Part shown: positions 1 to 6,967 of the stretch, in pieces
Layout of the letters: every line of letters starts with the position of its first letter
Position numbering within the stretch: position 1 is the stretch's first letter
Assembly (NCBI RefSeq): GCF_000967245.1
Contig: NZ_KQ033878.1
Span: forward strand, 62,001 to 126,000
Reading direction: 5' to 3'
DNA length: 64,000 nucleotides
Origin: Bombilactobacillus mellis
GTDB lineage: Bacteria > Bacillota > Bacilli > Lactobacillales > Lactobacillaceae
Position numbers and translations under genes: made by a program
Notes under the pieces: generated by a model
The model's database searches: none
What the model was told of the DNA's origin: nothing
Seen by the model: only the letters and a program-made list of their open reading frames with translations

Positions 1-389
1 ATAACTAGGGGCAAGCCGGCTTGAGCAGTTAATTGTTGATTTTCCACATCCAGTTGAACAATCTTATTTAAATGGGACCCATCAACTATAATATGTGGCT
101 CTCGAGCTGATTCTAACCCCCGTTCAATGCTGGAATTACCCGTGCGGGCAATCACATTGATCCCCTGCTCATTCGCATACTTTAGAATTCGTGCTACTTC
201 TGCCGTATTATTCGGATAAACAATGGCCACGGGCCGAGCGGCAGTATAAATCTGATGTGCCTGCGGATATTTGCGATAAAAATCTTCGCTGGCTTTTTTT
301 AAATGGTCCGCGTCCAGATCAATTTGTTTTGATGTTACAAGCTCTTGTAACCGGCTAATAATCTGCTCCTTATTTAATGCTTCTGTCAT
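1..389 (-). CDS. FAD-binding (PCMH/type 4) oxidoreductase, N-terminal part
   Basis: The reading frame opens with ATG at 389 behind AAGGAG and runs without a stop to the window edge, so about 129 N-terminal residues are visible. After a helical N-terminus, residues about 52-75 (IVYPNNTAEVARILKYANEQ) are the classic opening of the FAD-binding type 4 fold. A stretch ending in ARTGNSS follows, in place of the usual glycine-rich FAD loop, and then the IVDGSHLNKI strand. The family includes glycolate oxidase, D-lactate dehydrogenase and alkyl-dihydroxyacetonephosphate synthase-like proteins such as E. coli YgcU. It is the third gene of an operon, 13 bp after the FGGY kinase. By inference it oxidises a product of the kinase or dehydrogenase. 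The substrate is unknown and the C-terminal substrate domain lies outside the window. Confidence 0.8.
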   Translation of the reverse strand, partial: MTEALNKEQIISRLQELVTSKQIDLDADHLKKASEDFYRKYPQAHQIYTAARPVAIVYPNNTAEVARILKYANEQGINVIARTGNSSIERGLESAREPHIIVDGSHLNKIVQLDVENQQLTAQAGLPLV

Positions 390-402
390 GATCTTCTCCT
401 TT

Positions 403-1869
403 TTAATCCCAACTAGCAACAATCGGTGCTCCTGGCTCTTTTTCCTGCGCTACACCATTAATCGTGGCGAGGTGTTTCATTACTGGATCAGTTAATTGAT
501 GTAAAGTTGAATACTGCGCATAAACTGCTTGATAACGAGCCACATTAGCTGCAATTGGTTGAAAAGTATCCTGTGGATGAACCATTTGTTGAATTGCTTC
601 AATATAATTAGTATAAACACCTACGCCTACAGCTGCATTAATGGCAGCACCCAAACCTGCCGCATCAATTACGGCATTTCTCTGCGTCGGCAAATCATAA
701 ATGTCCGCAATTAATTGCATAAAGACATCATTTTTAGCGCCGCCACCAGTAACAATTAATTTTTTCACGGGACGTTTTAATTCTTCGATCATCGCTAACG
801 AAAATTGCTTTTCCGTCATCGCTAAACCTTCCAAAATTGCCCGAAACATATGCGCTCGTGTATGGCGGCCATCAAAACCAATAAAAGCACCTTTACGAAA
901 ATAGCGATCCGTTGCCGGCAGCCAATCCATTAACGCCATTAAACCGTCACAGCCGGGGGGAACTTCTTTAGCTTCCGCAGTTAAGACATCCAAGGTGGAT
1001 TTTCCTTGAGCGGCACCGATTTCTTGAAACTGGTTAGCAAACCAACTCACAGTCCACATTCCTCGAGAAATCCCATTACTTTCATACAAATATTCATGGG
1101 GAATATCCGCAAAATTGGACCAAAAGTGCTTGCTAGAACCATAAGGCCAAAATTTATCCCCTTGCATCATCGAGGTTACATAAGTTCCTAAAGAAAGTAA
1201 TAAATCCTGACTTAGCGGCAACCCCGTACCCAAAGCTTCGACTGCCTTATCATTAGCAGTGGCAAAAACCGGCGCTCCTTGGGGCAAACCCGTTTTTTGA
1301 GCCGCTTGGGCGGTAATCGTTCCTAATAAAGAACCGGGAGTAACTAGTTTAAAGAGCATTTTGGGTGTTACATTAAAATACTGGTAAAGCTGATCATTTG
1401 TTGACCAATCCCAAGTATCCATATCCACCGGCCAACCATAATAATTCGATACCGTATCTAAATGCTGCCCTGTAAGTCGCGAAGTCAAATAACCGGTACT
1501 TGTAGTTAAATAAGCGGCATCGGCGACTTCTTTTTTATAAGGAGCGTGAGTCCGGCTGTCCAGCCAGCTAATTACCGGCTGGGCCAAATTACCATCTTTT
1601 CTTAACACGACCCGATTGAAACGAATACTGCCCAAACCAATGGCAATAATATCCTCAGCTTTTCCCGGAAATTTTTGCATCAGATCCTGACAAGTTTTTT
1701 GCAATGAATCCCACAAATCATCATCTGGATGTTCCACTACTCCGTTAGGTCCCAAATGAAACGGGCGCAGTGATTGCGACTGAGAACAGAGAATTTTCCC
1801 TTGTAAATCAAAGATGGTAATTTTATTACTTTGTGTACCCTGATCAATTGCTAAAATGTATTGACTCAT
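403..1869 (-). CDS. FGGY-family carbohydrate kinase
   Basis: This is a 488-residue kinase, normal for the FGGY family. It begins MSQYILAIDQGTQSNK, the phosphate-1 loop of the actin-like ATPase fold. A late GGGAKND segment (about residues 376-382) is the adenosine-binding motif, and GLGAAINAAVG lies near the C-terminus. ATG at 1869 follows TAGGAGG. The family phosphorylates glycerol, xylulose, gluconate and related polyols or ketoses. The exact substrate cannot be read from the sequence. Its position between a glycerol dehydrogenase-type enzyme and an FAD-linked oxidase suggests a three-carbon or polyol substrate. A kinase/FAD-oxidase pair also occurs in the E. coli ygcE/ygcU cluster, but equating the two is inference. 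Confidence 0.85.
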   Translation of the reverse strand: MSQYILAIDQGTQSNKITIFDLQGKILCSQSQSLRPFHLGPNGVVEHPDDDLWDSLQKTCQDLMQKFPGKAEDIIAIGLGSIRFNRVVLRKDGNLAQPVISWLDSRTHAPYKKEVADAAYLTTSTGYLTSRLTGQHLDTVSNYYGWPVDMDTWDWSTNDQLYQYFNVTPKMLFKLVTPGSLLGTITAQAAQKTGLPQGAPVFATANDKAVEALGTGLPLSQDLLLSLGTYVTSMMQGDKFWPYGSSKHFWSNFADIPHEYLYESNGISRGMWTVSWFANQFQEIGAAQGKSTLDVLTAEAKEVPPGCDGLMALMDWLPATDRYFRKGAFIGFDGRHTRAHMFRAILEGLAMTEKQFSLAMIEELKRPVKKLIVTGGGAKNDVFMQLIADIYDLPTQRNAVIDAAGLGAAINAAVGVGVYTNYIEAIQQMVHPQDTFQPIAANVARYQAVYAQYSTLHQLTDPVMKHLATINGVAQEKEPGAPIVASWD

Positions 1870-1930
1870 GGAGCGTATCCTCCTAAATGTTCTACTTCAT
1901 TTTAAAAATCATGACCCTACGCAGCCTGAA

Positions 1931-3052
1931 TTAAGATTGAACTAATTGCCGATTTTGATAATCCTTACTATATTGATCTGCGGCGCGCATGGCAGCTAAT
2001 AAGGCTTCAGGACTAGTATCAAAACGGAATTGTTCCAAATAAAATTCCGGCTTGGCCGCAAAACGAGTTACTTTTAATAAATCTTCATCGGTCGCTTTTT
2101 CCCAACCGACATCCGCTAAAGTGGTCGGCAGGCCCACACTTAAGAAAAAGTTCAGATACTTATTAATCGTAGTTGTTGCGGCGTTTTGTAAGAACATCTG
2201 AGTTAACAAAGCAAAGGCTACTTTTTCACCATGCATGAGATGTTTGGTGGATTTTAAGACAGGAAAAGAATTCTGCAGAGTATGGGCAACACTAGTACCG
2301 GCATTCTCAAAGCCCAAACCACTCATCAAAATATTCGCCTCAATAACGCTGTCTAAAGCCGCAGTCACTACCTGTTGCTTATTCGCTACTAAAGCTTGGG
2401 CGCCATATTTAAAAATAGTCTCTGTCGAAGCTTCGGCAATTTTGATTGACGTTATAGTATCCAACCCAATTGCATTATTGAAACCTTTAATGTCATAAAC
2501 CGCCTGGGCCTCATAATAAGTCGCTAAGGCATCGCCAAAGCCTGAAATTAAAAATTTAGTAGGTGCATGGGCAATAATATTTGAGTCTACCAACACCAAA
2601 TCAGGACTTTTAGTATGCAATTTATAACTATTAAAAGTTCCATCCTCGTTATAAATTACTGATAACCTTGAGGTCGGCGCATCAGTTGAAGCTAATGTCG
2701 GAATAATTATGGTATTAATCTTGAGCTTTTCGCCAATTTCTTTTGCAGTATCTAAAGTTTTACCACCGCCAATTCCCGCTACAAAATCAATGTCACCATC
2801 AATTTCATCTATTGCTTTTTGAACGGCTTGCGGTGAAGCTTCTCCGCCAAAATCGAGCTTGCTCACTTGAAAATCATTATCCTTTAAATAGGCAATAAAC
2901 CGATCGCCAACCAGCTGATAAACATTGTCATCACCAACAATGGCCAACTTTTGCCCCCAGCGTTTTAAATAAGTCACCGAATTAAATAAAATATCCTTAG
3001 CTTGAATATAATTAGCGGGACTGATAAATATTTTCGGTAATGCGATTTTCAT
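1931..3052 (-). CDS. gldA: Glycerol dehydrogenase-type iron/zinc alcohol dehydrogenase
   Basis: This NAD-dependent polyol dehydrogenase has 373 residues and would oxidise glycerol to dihydroxyacetone or reverse the reaction. The nucleotide-binding GGGKTLDTAK lies at about 95-104, followed by the GldA-typical PTLASTDAPTS and the LVLVDSNIIA strand. The metal ligands expected in GldA are present: Asp174 in GFGDALATYYE, His257 in GTSVAHTLQ and His274 in HLMHGEK. I chose ATG at 3052 because GGAGG lies 8 bases upstream; an in-frame upstream start overlaps that Shine-Dalgarno sequence. It is the first gene of the operon with the kinase (61 bp later) and the FAD enzyme. The promoter carries two cre boxes, so CcpA repression is expected. 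Confidence 0.88.
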   Translation of the reverse strand: MKIALPKIFISPANYIQAKDILFNSVTYLKRWGQKLAIVGDDNVYQLVGDRFIAYLKDNDFQVSKLDFGGEASPQAVQKAIDEIDGDIDFVAGIGGGKTLDTAKEIGEKLKINTIIIPTLASTDAPTSRLSVIYNEDGTFNSYKLHTKSPDLVLVDSNIIAHAPTKFLISGFGDALATYYEAQAVYDIKGFNNAIGLDTITSIKIAEASTETIFKYGAQALVANKQQVVTAALDSVIEANILMSGLGFENAGTSVAHTLQNSFPVLKSTKHLMHGEKVAFALLTQMFLQNAATTTINKYLNFFLSVGLPTTLADVGWEKATDEDLLKVTRFAAKPEFYLEQFRFDTSPEALLAAMRAADQYSKDYQNRQLVQS

Positions 3053-3138
3053 TTTGTCTACCTCCATTCACTGCATCCAAGAGTGCTAAAGCTAATTAGG
3101 CGGAATCGTTAACAATGATCGTGCCAGATTATTTGCTC

Positions 3139-3168
3139 TTAGTGGAAATGCGCCTATTTTCCCACTAA
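3139..3168. promoter_or_regulatory. Inverted repeat in gldA leader, possible operator
   Basis: Arms TTAGTGGAAA (3139-3148) and TTTCCCACTAA (3158-3168) are complementary apart from one extra base. They lie between the candidate -10 element and the gldA start. The position suits an operator for an operon-specific regulator, or an RNA hairpin in the leader. No regulator gene for it is visible in the window. Confidence 0.5.
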
Positions 3169-3180
3169 TTGCCTAATTTC

Positions 3181-3210
3181 ATTTTAAAAGCGCTTACACA
3201 TGTAATGCAA
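3181..3210 (-). promoter_or_regulatory. Candidate promoter of the gldA operon
   Basis: Reading the minus strand, TTGCAT (3205-3210) and TAAAAT (3181-3186) are separated by 18 bases. The -10 matches the consensus at five of six positions and the -35 is weak. The first cre box overlaps the -10 and the spacer, which is the usual arrangement for repression by CcpA. Confidence 0.5.
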
Positions 3211-3224
3211 TTAAAGCGCTTGCA
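3184..3224. promoter_or_regulatory. Two cre boxes (CcpA sites) upstream of gldA
   Basis: TTAAAAGCGCTTACA (3184-3198) and ATTAAAGCGCTTGCA (3210-3224) each match the Gram-positive cre consensus closely, including the AARCG core. Their centres lie 26 bp apart. Both lie at or upstream of the predicted gldA promoter, indicating glucose repression of the operon. This is inference from the consensus. Confidence 0.75.
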
Positions 3225-3277
3225 ATTATTTGCACAAACGCTGGAAAAATCCTCTCTCTAAGAGCCTGACTTAATAA

Positions 3278-3316
3278 AAAAGCAGCAACCAGCTTCTTAG
3301 AGTGGTTACTGCTTTA
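3278..3316 (-). terminator. Intrinsic terminator after the coiled-coil gene
   Basis: On the minus strand AAAGCAGTAACCA pairs with TGGTTGCTGCTTT around a 12-base loop and is followed by a run of T. It closes the HTH/RusA/coiled-coil operon just after its last stop codon. Confidence 0.85.
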
Positions 3317-3326
3317 AAATCAATTT

Positions 3327-4271
3327 TTAGCGGTTATCATGACCGTGAAAATTATGCGGGGTGCCGCCGCTTTGCCAATAATGTTCTTGATAATATTGCC
3401 GTAAATCCTGCATCGCTAGTTGATAATTCTGCCAGGCATTACTCATACCCCGATAGTGTGCTTGATTAGTTATATTTTGTCGTAACCGGGTTAAGGCAGC
3501 ATAAACCGGCTGTACTACTTGTAATACGGTATAGCCGCGCTTGACATAATATTGGGGCTTTCTAATGGCGTGAATTACCGCCAACAGCGGCTGGGTTTTT
3601 GGTGGCATTATAACAGGCAAAGTAGTCAAAGTCTGTTGCACTTTTTGGAGGGTGTGACACCAAGTCGGACTACTGGAAAGCGCAGCCAGAGTTAGATTTT
3701 GCTGAATCTGCTCTAACTTTTGGGCTATTTTACGAGAGGCAACTTGGCGATATCGAGTATAACTGCTCAGACAATTTATTAATTGGGCTAACTGAAGATC
3801 ACTAGTACGTAAATAAGCTTGCTGCTGTGAGGTTAATAAGGTAGCGTTTGCTAATTTTTGCAGCCGTTTTTGAAAAAGTTTCAGCGGTAATTGACTATCA
3901 GTCGGTAAGTTTTGACTCCAAACCGCCAATTGCTTCAGGGTTGTTGTTTCCAAATTCAGCGCGGATATCTCCTGGAATAATTTACAAGGCTGATGATAGC
4001 GTGCCCAATACTGCTGCTCTAAGGACATAGCCTGCTGCTGCATGAGCTGCCACTGTTGTTGTACTTGGTGATTTTGCTGGGCGGCTTTCTTTAACTGCTG
4101 CTTGATTTGCCGTTGGAGATTTTGCAATTGACGATGGGCTTGTTTTACAAGTAAGCGGGTCTGCTGGCGCTGCTGTGTCTGTTGTTTCAGCTGTTGTAAA
4201 TATTCGGGCATTAATTTTTGTAATTGTTCTTCTCCCTGCAGTAAGTGAAGCAGCTTATCATTATTATTCAT
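3327..4271 (-). CDS. Glutamine-rich coiled-coil protein of unknown function
   Basis: I do not recognise this 314-residue protein. It is very rich in Gln, Leu, Lys and Ala. Long heptad-like helical stretches run from about residue 10 to 100 (QLKQQTQQRQQTRLL and similar) and again around 180-200. There is no signal peptide or membrane segment, so it should be cytosolic. The C-terminal 70 residues are richer in Tyr and Trp and end HNFHGHDNR. ATG at 4271 overlaps the RusA stop codon in ATGAATAA, implying translational coupling; an in-frame TTG nine bases earlier is less likely. As third gene of the operon it may be a structural partner of the resolvase, but that rests on position only. Confidence 0.7.
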   Translation of the reverse strand: MNNNDKLLHLLQGEEQLQKLMPEYLQQLKQQTQQRQQTRLLVKQAHRQLQNLQRQIKQQLKKAAQQNHQVQQQWQLMQQQAMSLEQQYWARYHQPCKLFQEISALNLETTTLKQLAVWSQNLPTDSQLPLKLFQKRLQKLANATLLTSQQQAYLRTSDLQLAQLINCLSSYTRYRQVASRKIAQKLEQIQQNLTLAALSSSPTWCHTLQKVQQTLTTLPVIMPPKTQPLLAVIHAIRKPQYYVKRGYTVLQVVQPVYAALTRLRQNITNQAHYRGMSNAWQNYQLAMQDLRQYYQEHYWQSGGTPHNFHGHDNR

Positions 4272-4710
4272 CTTGATCAATCCCGATTAGACGCACTTCG
4301 GTTCGCGGAAATTTTTTTTCATTGAGCTTCAGCGACTTAATGCCGACAATGCGACTATCACGAATAGCTAAATCTTTAAAAATACTATCCATGATGGCCT
4401 TTTCCAAGTTATCAATATCGGGAGCCGTTTTGCGCATTAAACTCTTCACTGTTTTTTGGTGTTGGGGAATTTGCAAATAAAAAATAACTTCCATTAAAAC
4501 TCCATAAGGATTTTGAATAGTCTGATAGAAATCATCATTATATAACTGGTGTTGCAGCAGATAATCCTTGACGGCCTGCATATATTCAGTATATTTTGTC
4601 GGATAATAAGTAATTACTTTGCCCCGATTGCCGCTGTTTTTGACAAATTTAAATTGCGGCCGCGGCGTTGCTTGGGGCGCGAACGGAATAACTGCCTGCC
4701 ACTCACTCAT
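4264..4710 (-). CDS. RusA-family Holliday junction endonuclease
   Basis: At 148 residues this fits the RusA family (about 120-150), which resolves four-way DNA junctions as a dimer. It starts MSEWQAVIPFAPQATPRPQF, the family's typical start with a PxPRPR-like segment. The catalytic acidic motif is seen in APDIDNLEKAIMDSIF, followed by a conserved Asp in IRDSRIVG. I chose ATG at 4710 because the upstream extension contains the end of the preceding gene and has no family similarity. The start overlaps the previous stop by 8 bases (ATGAGTGA). RusA proteins are usually prophage-borne, but no phage structural, integrase or lysis genes are nearby, so this looks like a resident copy. Confidence 0.88.
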   Translation of the reverse strand: MSEWQAVIPFAPQATPRPQFKFVKNSGNRGKVITYYPTKYTEYMQAVKDYLLQHQLYNDDFYQTIQNPYGVLMEVIFYLQIPQHQKTVKSLMRKTAPDIDNLEKAIMDSIFKDLAIRDSRIVGIKSLKLNEKKFPRTEVRLIGIDQDE

Positions 4711-5203
4711 GATTTTGCACCTGCTTTTGATATTTGTCATATTTCTTTTGTTTAGCAGCCGGCCAGCGCTGCAAAATTGCGCGCGCCTGCTGTTTTTGTT
4801 CAGCACTGCCCTGCTGTAAATCAATTAATTGTGCAAATTCCAGATTGTCGGTAATCTCACCCCAGCCATATTGATGCAAAGTTTTGGTTAATTGCGCTTC
4901 TTGATGATCTAAATCAGCTTTAGCCGCCTTTTTAGCTGCTAAATCAGCTTTTTGGGTTAAATACTTTTGCCAATCAGCATTTTCCAGTTTGATCAAGGTC
5001 TGCACTTGCTGCAAAGTAAATAATTCTTCAATACTGCTGGTTTCCTTTTTGATCTTGTCCAAATAGCGATAGAGAGTATTGCGCCCGATACCCAATTCCT
5101 TGGTTACTTGGGTACGATTAGCCAAATGCAGCAGCCAATCTCGAAGTCTTTTTTGCGATAAATCACTAAAATGAATCATTCCTAACTTATATGGCCGATA
5201 CAT
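4703..5203 (-). CDS. Helix-turn-helix protein preceding RusA
   Basis: This is a 166-residue soluble protein. Residues about 30-50 (TQVTKELGIGRNTLYRYLDK) form a clear helix-turn-helix of the resolvase or Fis-like type. The rest is predicted helical and charged, with an Ala/Lys-rich segment around 85-105. It could be a DNA-binding partner or regulator of the RusA gene that overlaps its 3' end. ATG at 5203 is preceded by GGGG and GGAG. An internal Met at residue 9 has no good ribosome-binding site. I cannot assign a named family. Confidence 0.7.
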   Translation of the reverse strand: MYRPYKLGMIHFSDLSQKRLRDWLLHLANRTQVTKELGIGRNTLYRYLDKIKKETSSIEELFTLQQVQTLIKLENADWQKYLTQKADLAAKKAAKADLDHQEAQLTKTLHQYGWGEITDNLEFAQLIDLQQGSAEQKQQARAILQRWPAAKQKKYDKYQKQVQNHE

Positions 5204-5283
5204 AATCTCCGCACCCCTTCTTCTTTAGTCCTATCATACTGGAAAATCAATTTTAACGAAAGTTTTTCTCGCCAATTTTCTGA

Positions 5284-5306
5284 TAAAAAATAGCCCTCAA
5301 GGGCCA
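5284..5306 (-). terminator. Terminator of the PAS-protein gene
   Basis: TGGCCC and GGGCTA pair around TTGA on the minus strand and are followed by six T residues. It lies directly downstream of the PAS gene stop codon. Confidence 0.75.
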
Positions 5307-5322
5307 CTTAATGAAAAACAAC

Positions 5323-6015
5323 TTATTTATCCAGATGGGTGGAAGCCCCCGTAATACTATCCGGAAGATCATCAGGGTCAATAGTCTGAGACTTCGCAGC
5401 TGATTGTGAAGCTCCGGTTAAAGCATCCATATCCGGTTTAGGGGCAGCAGGAGCGGAATTTGAGGGTACTAATTTTTGTCCAGTCTGCTGTAAATACCAG
5501 TTAATCAACGGCATAATATCGACACTCCACTCATTGACACCGGCATAGTTGCCCGCCTGATCATGGACCGCTTTATAAAAATAAACCACATAGCTTTCTT
5601 GATTATTAGTCGGCAAGGGAATTTTGACAAGGTCACTTTGACCAGTTTTTAAAGCATGCATCACCTGCTTGACGTAAGAAGAAATTTGCTGAGGATGGGT
5701 ATTCTCTATGGAATCGCCGACTTGCACCGCCAATTTCTGATTTTTTTGATTTTCCGGACTATTATTATAGTATAAAAATTGATTATTTGAATCCACGAAA
5801 GTCAATTTTCCCGGTAAAGAATTCAAAAGATTAGTTAATTGGTCAGCTGTTAAAATTCCCCGATCTAGTTGTACATAATTATCTCCGCAAGTAGCCTGAG
5901 TTTGGGCTGCAGCTTGTTCGACCCAATCACTGGCCTGCATATCTACTCCTTGAATTGTGGTTTTCAAAGGATGATTACTGGATAAATCTTCCTGCTCAAA
6001 GTCTGAATTTGCCAA
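5323..6015 (-). CDS. PAS-domain protein with two C-terminal flavinylation-type motifs
   Basis: This is a 230-residue cytosolic protein with no signal peptide or membrane helix. TTG at 6015 is chosen because GGGAGG lies 8 bases upstream and a consensus -10 (6050-6055) sits inside the longer open frame, ruling out the upstream ATG. Residues about 58-175 form a PAS domain of the type found at the end of DUF438 proteins: LPGKLTFVDSNNQFLYY, then GDSIENTHP and an IP..Y.V.F.KAV core. The tail, after a Pro/Ala linker, contains D197-A-L-T200-G-A-S and D219-S-I-T222-G-A-S. Both match the Dxx(S/T)GA(S/T) motif that ApbE uses to attach FMN to Thr or Ser. It may be a flavin-carrying redox or sensor protein. 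No apbE is in the window. Confidence 0.75.
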   Translation of the reverse strand: MANSDFEQEDLSSNHPLKTTIQGVDMQASDWVEQAAAQTQATCGDNYVQLDRGILTADQLTNLLNSLPGKLTFVDSNNQFLYYNNSPENQKNQKLAVQVGDSIENTHPQQISSYVKQVMHALKTGQSDLVKIPLPTNNQESYVVYFYKAVHDQAGNYAGVNEWSVDIMPLINWYLQQTGQKLVPSNSAPAAPKPDMDALTGASQSAAKSQTIDPDDLPDSITGASTHLDK

Positions 6016-6049
6016 AATAAAAACCTCCCTTGTACTTATAGTTAACCTC

Positions 6050-6055
6050 ATTATA
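6050..6055 (-). promoter_or_regulatory. -10 element of the PAS gene promoter
   Basis: A perfect TATAAT on the minus strand lies about 35 bases before the TTG start. The -35 region is weak. Transcription from here would begin near 6043 and exclude the longer reading frame. Confidence 0.6.
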
Positions 6056-6162
6056 GACTTCTTCTCAAGCATTAGCTACTTAATTCACAATAAAGAAACA
6101 AACAAAAGTTTTTTATTGAACAATTTATTAAATCAGCCGCGATTTTGCTATTTTGAACAAGA

Positions 6163-6200
6163 AAAAACTCCTTTGTTGTTGAAACAACAAAAGAGTTTTT
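6163..6200. terminator. Bidirectional terminator after the 30-residue peptide gene
   Basis: AAAAACTCCTTTGTTGTT and AACAACAAAAGAGTTTTT form a stem of up to 18 bp with one mismatch. T-runs occur on both strands. It ends the peptide transcript 21 bases after its stop codon. Confidence 0.85.
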
Positions 6201-6220
6201 CGTGATTTTCTCAAAGAATG

Positions 6221-6313
6221 CTATTTAAAGCAATTAAAGAAACCACCAATATCTTGTAAAATTCCTGAGCCCAGTGCTAAAGCACCTTGAACAATATTAA
6301 TCCATGAAAACAT
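6221..6313 (-). CDS. 30-residue hydrophobic peptide (possible secreted bioactive peptide)
   Basis: The frame encodes 30 residues, starting MFSWINIVQG and ending GGFFNCFK. It has one Asp, one Lys and one Cys, and is otherwise hydrophobic or glycine-rich. ATG at 6313 has a GGGGGGTGG Shine-Dalgarno sequence five bases upstream. The gene has its own extended -10 promoter, a 5' hairpin and a strong terminator, giving a transcript near 220 nt. There is no signal peptide or double-glycine leader. Size and character recall phenol-soluble modulins, leaderless bacteriocins or a type I toxin, but I do not recognise a family. No immunity or exporter gene adjoins it. Confidence 0.6.
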   Translation of the reverse strand: MFSWINIVQGALALGSGILQDIGGFFNCFK

Positions 6314-6359
6314 TGTTGCCACCCCCCATTAATTTGTTGATATTGCAGAAAGAGAATTT

Positions 6360-6396
6360 GCAAAGCGTCCCTACGCTTTACAAAGTAATTATAACA
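6360..6396 (-). promoter_or_regulatory. Extended -10 promoter and 5' hairpin of the peptide gene
   Basis: TGTTATAAT (6388-6396 on the minus strand) is a perfect TGn-TATAAT extended -10 with no recognisable -35. Transcription would start near 6381, exactly at a hairpin with arms GTAAAGCG and CGCTTTGC (6360-6381). A hairpin at the very 5' end typically stabilises a short mRNA. Confidence 0.6.
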
Positions 6397-6492
6397 AAAA
6401 AATAGCCGCAAAAACGGTGGCGGTCGCCAATTAAATAATTATTGTGCTCAAAAAGGAAAAATTTTTTGATGTCGGCGACAAAGCGCATATGC

Positions 6493-6521
6493 TTGACAGA
6501 TGCAGCAGATATCAGTACATT
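6493..6521 (+). promoter_or_regulatory. Promoter of mscL
   Basis: A consensus TTGACA (6493-6498) is followed after 17 bases by TACATT (6516-6521), four of six matches to a -10. It lies 36 bp before the mscL start. Confidence 0.6.
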
Positions 6522-6556
6522 AATCTTAATATCAAGGGATTATGGGAGGTTTCAAG

Positions 6557-6934
6557 ATGCTCAAAGAGTTTAAAGATTTTATCTCTAGAGGTAATGTAAT
6601 TGACCTAGCCGTCGGGGTCATTATTGGGGGTGCCTTTAATAACATTGTCAACGCTTTAACTAAATATATCCTTAACCCGTTTATTGGTTTATTTTTAGGA
6701 CATATTGATCTGTCATCCATTGTTGTCGGCAAATTTAAAATCGGGGATTTTCTCAATTCCATCATTGAATTTTTGATTATTGCTTTTGTGGTCTTCTTAA
6801 TTGTTAAAGGCATTAATAAATTACATCATCCCCAAGACCAGCCAGCTCAGCCAACGCCGGAACAGATGTCAGAAAAGTACTTAGAAGAAATTCGTGATTA
6901 CTTAAAAAATAATCAACAACACCTCAACCAATAA
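6557..6934 (+). CDS. mscL: Large-conductance mechanosensitive channel
   Basis: This 125-residue pore protein forms a homopentamer in the membrane and opens under extreme tension to release solutes on hypo-osmotic shock. It starts MLKEFKDFISRGNVIDLAVG, the amphipathic N-terminal helix running into TM1, followed by GVIIGGAFNNIVNAL of the pore. TM2 lies at about 68-90 (FLIIAFVVFLIVKGIN). The charged C-terminal helix bundle follows a Pro/Gln linker. ATG at 6557 is chosen because GGGAGG lies 7 bases upstream; an in-frame ATG at 6542 precedes that site. It stands alone on the plus strand, between its own promoter and terminator. Confidence 0.97.
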   Translation: MLKEFKDFISRGNVIDLAVGVIIGGAFNNIVNALTKYILNPFIGLFLGHIDLSSIVVGKFKIGDFLNSIIEFLIIAFVVFLIVKGINKLHHPQDQPAQPTPEQMSEKYLEEIRDYLKNNQQHLNQ

Positions 6935-6937
6935 ATT

Positions 6938-6967
6938 AAAAAGCCGCCGTTCAAGGCGGTTTTTTTA
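6938..6967. terminator. Bidirectional terminator between mscL and pncB
   Basis: AGCCGCC and GGCGGTT pair around GTTCAA, with A-runs before and T-runs after. The signal serves mscL on plus and overlaps the pncB stop on minus, so it works for both convergent genes. Confidence 0.85.

Noticed and set aside
3327-5203. Prophage remnant, suggested by RusA
   Set aside because: No integrase, replication, capsid, lysis or attachment-site sequence is seen around it and the flanks are chromosomal genes.
6532-6813. 93-codon minus-strand frame opposite mscL
   Set aside because: It lies wholly antisense to the unmistakable mscL and has no start signal.
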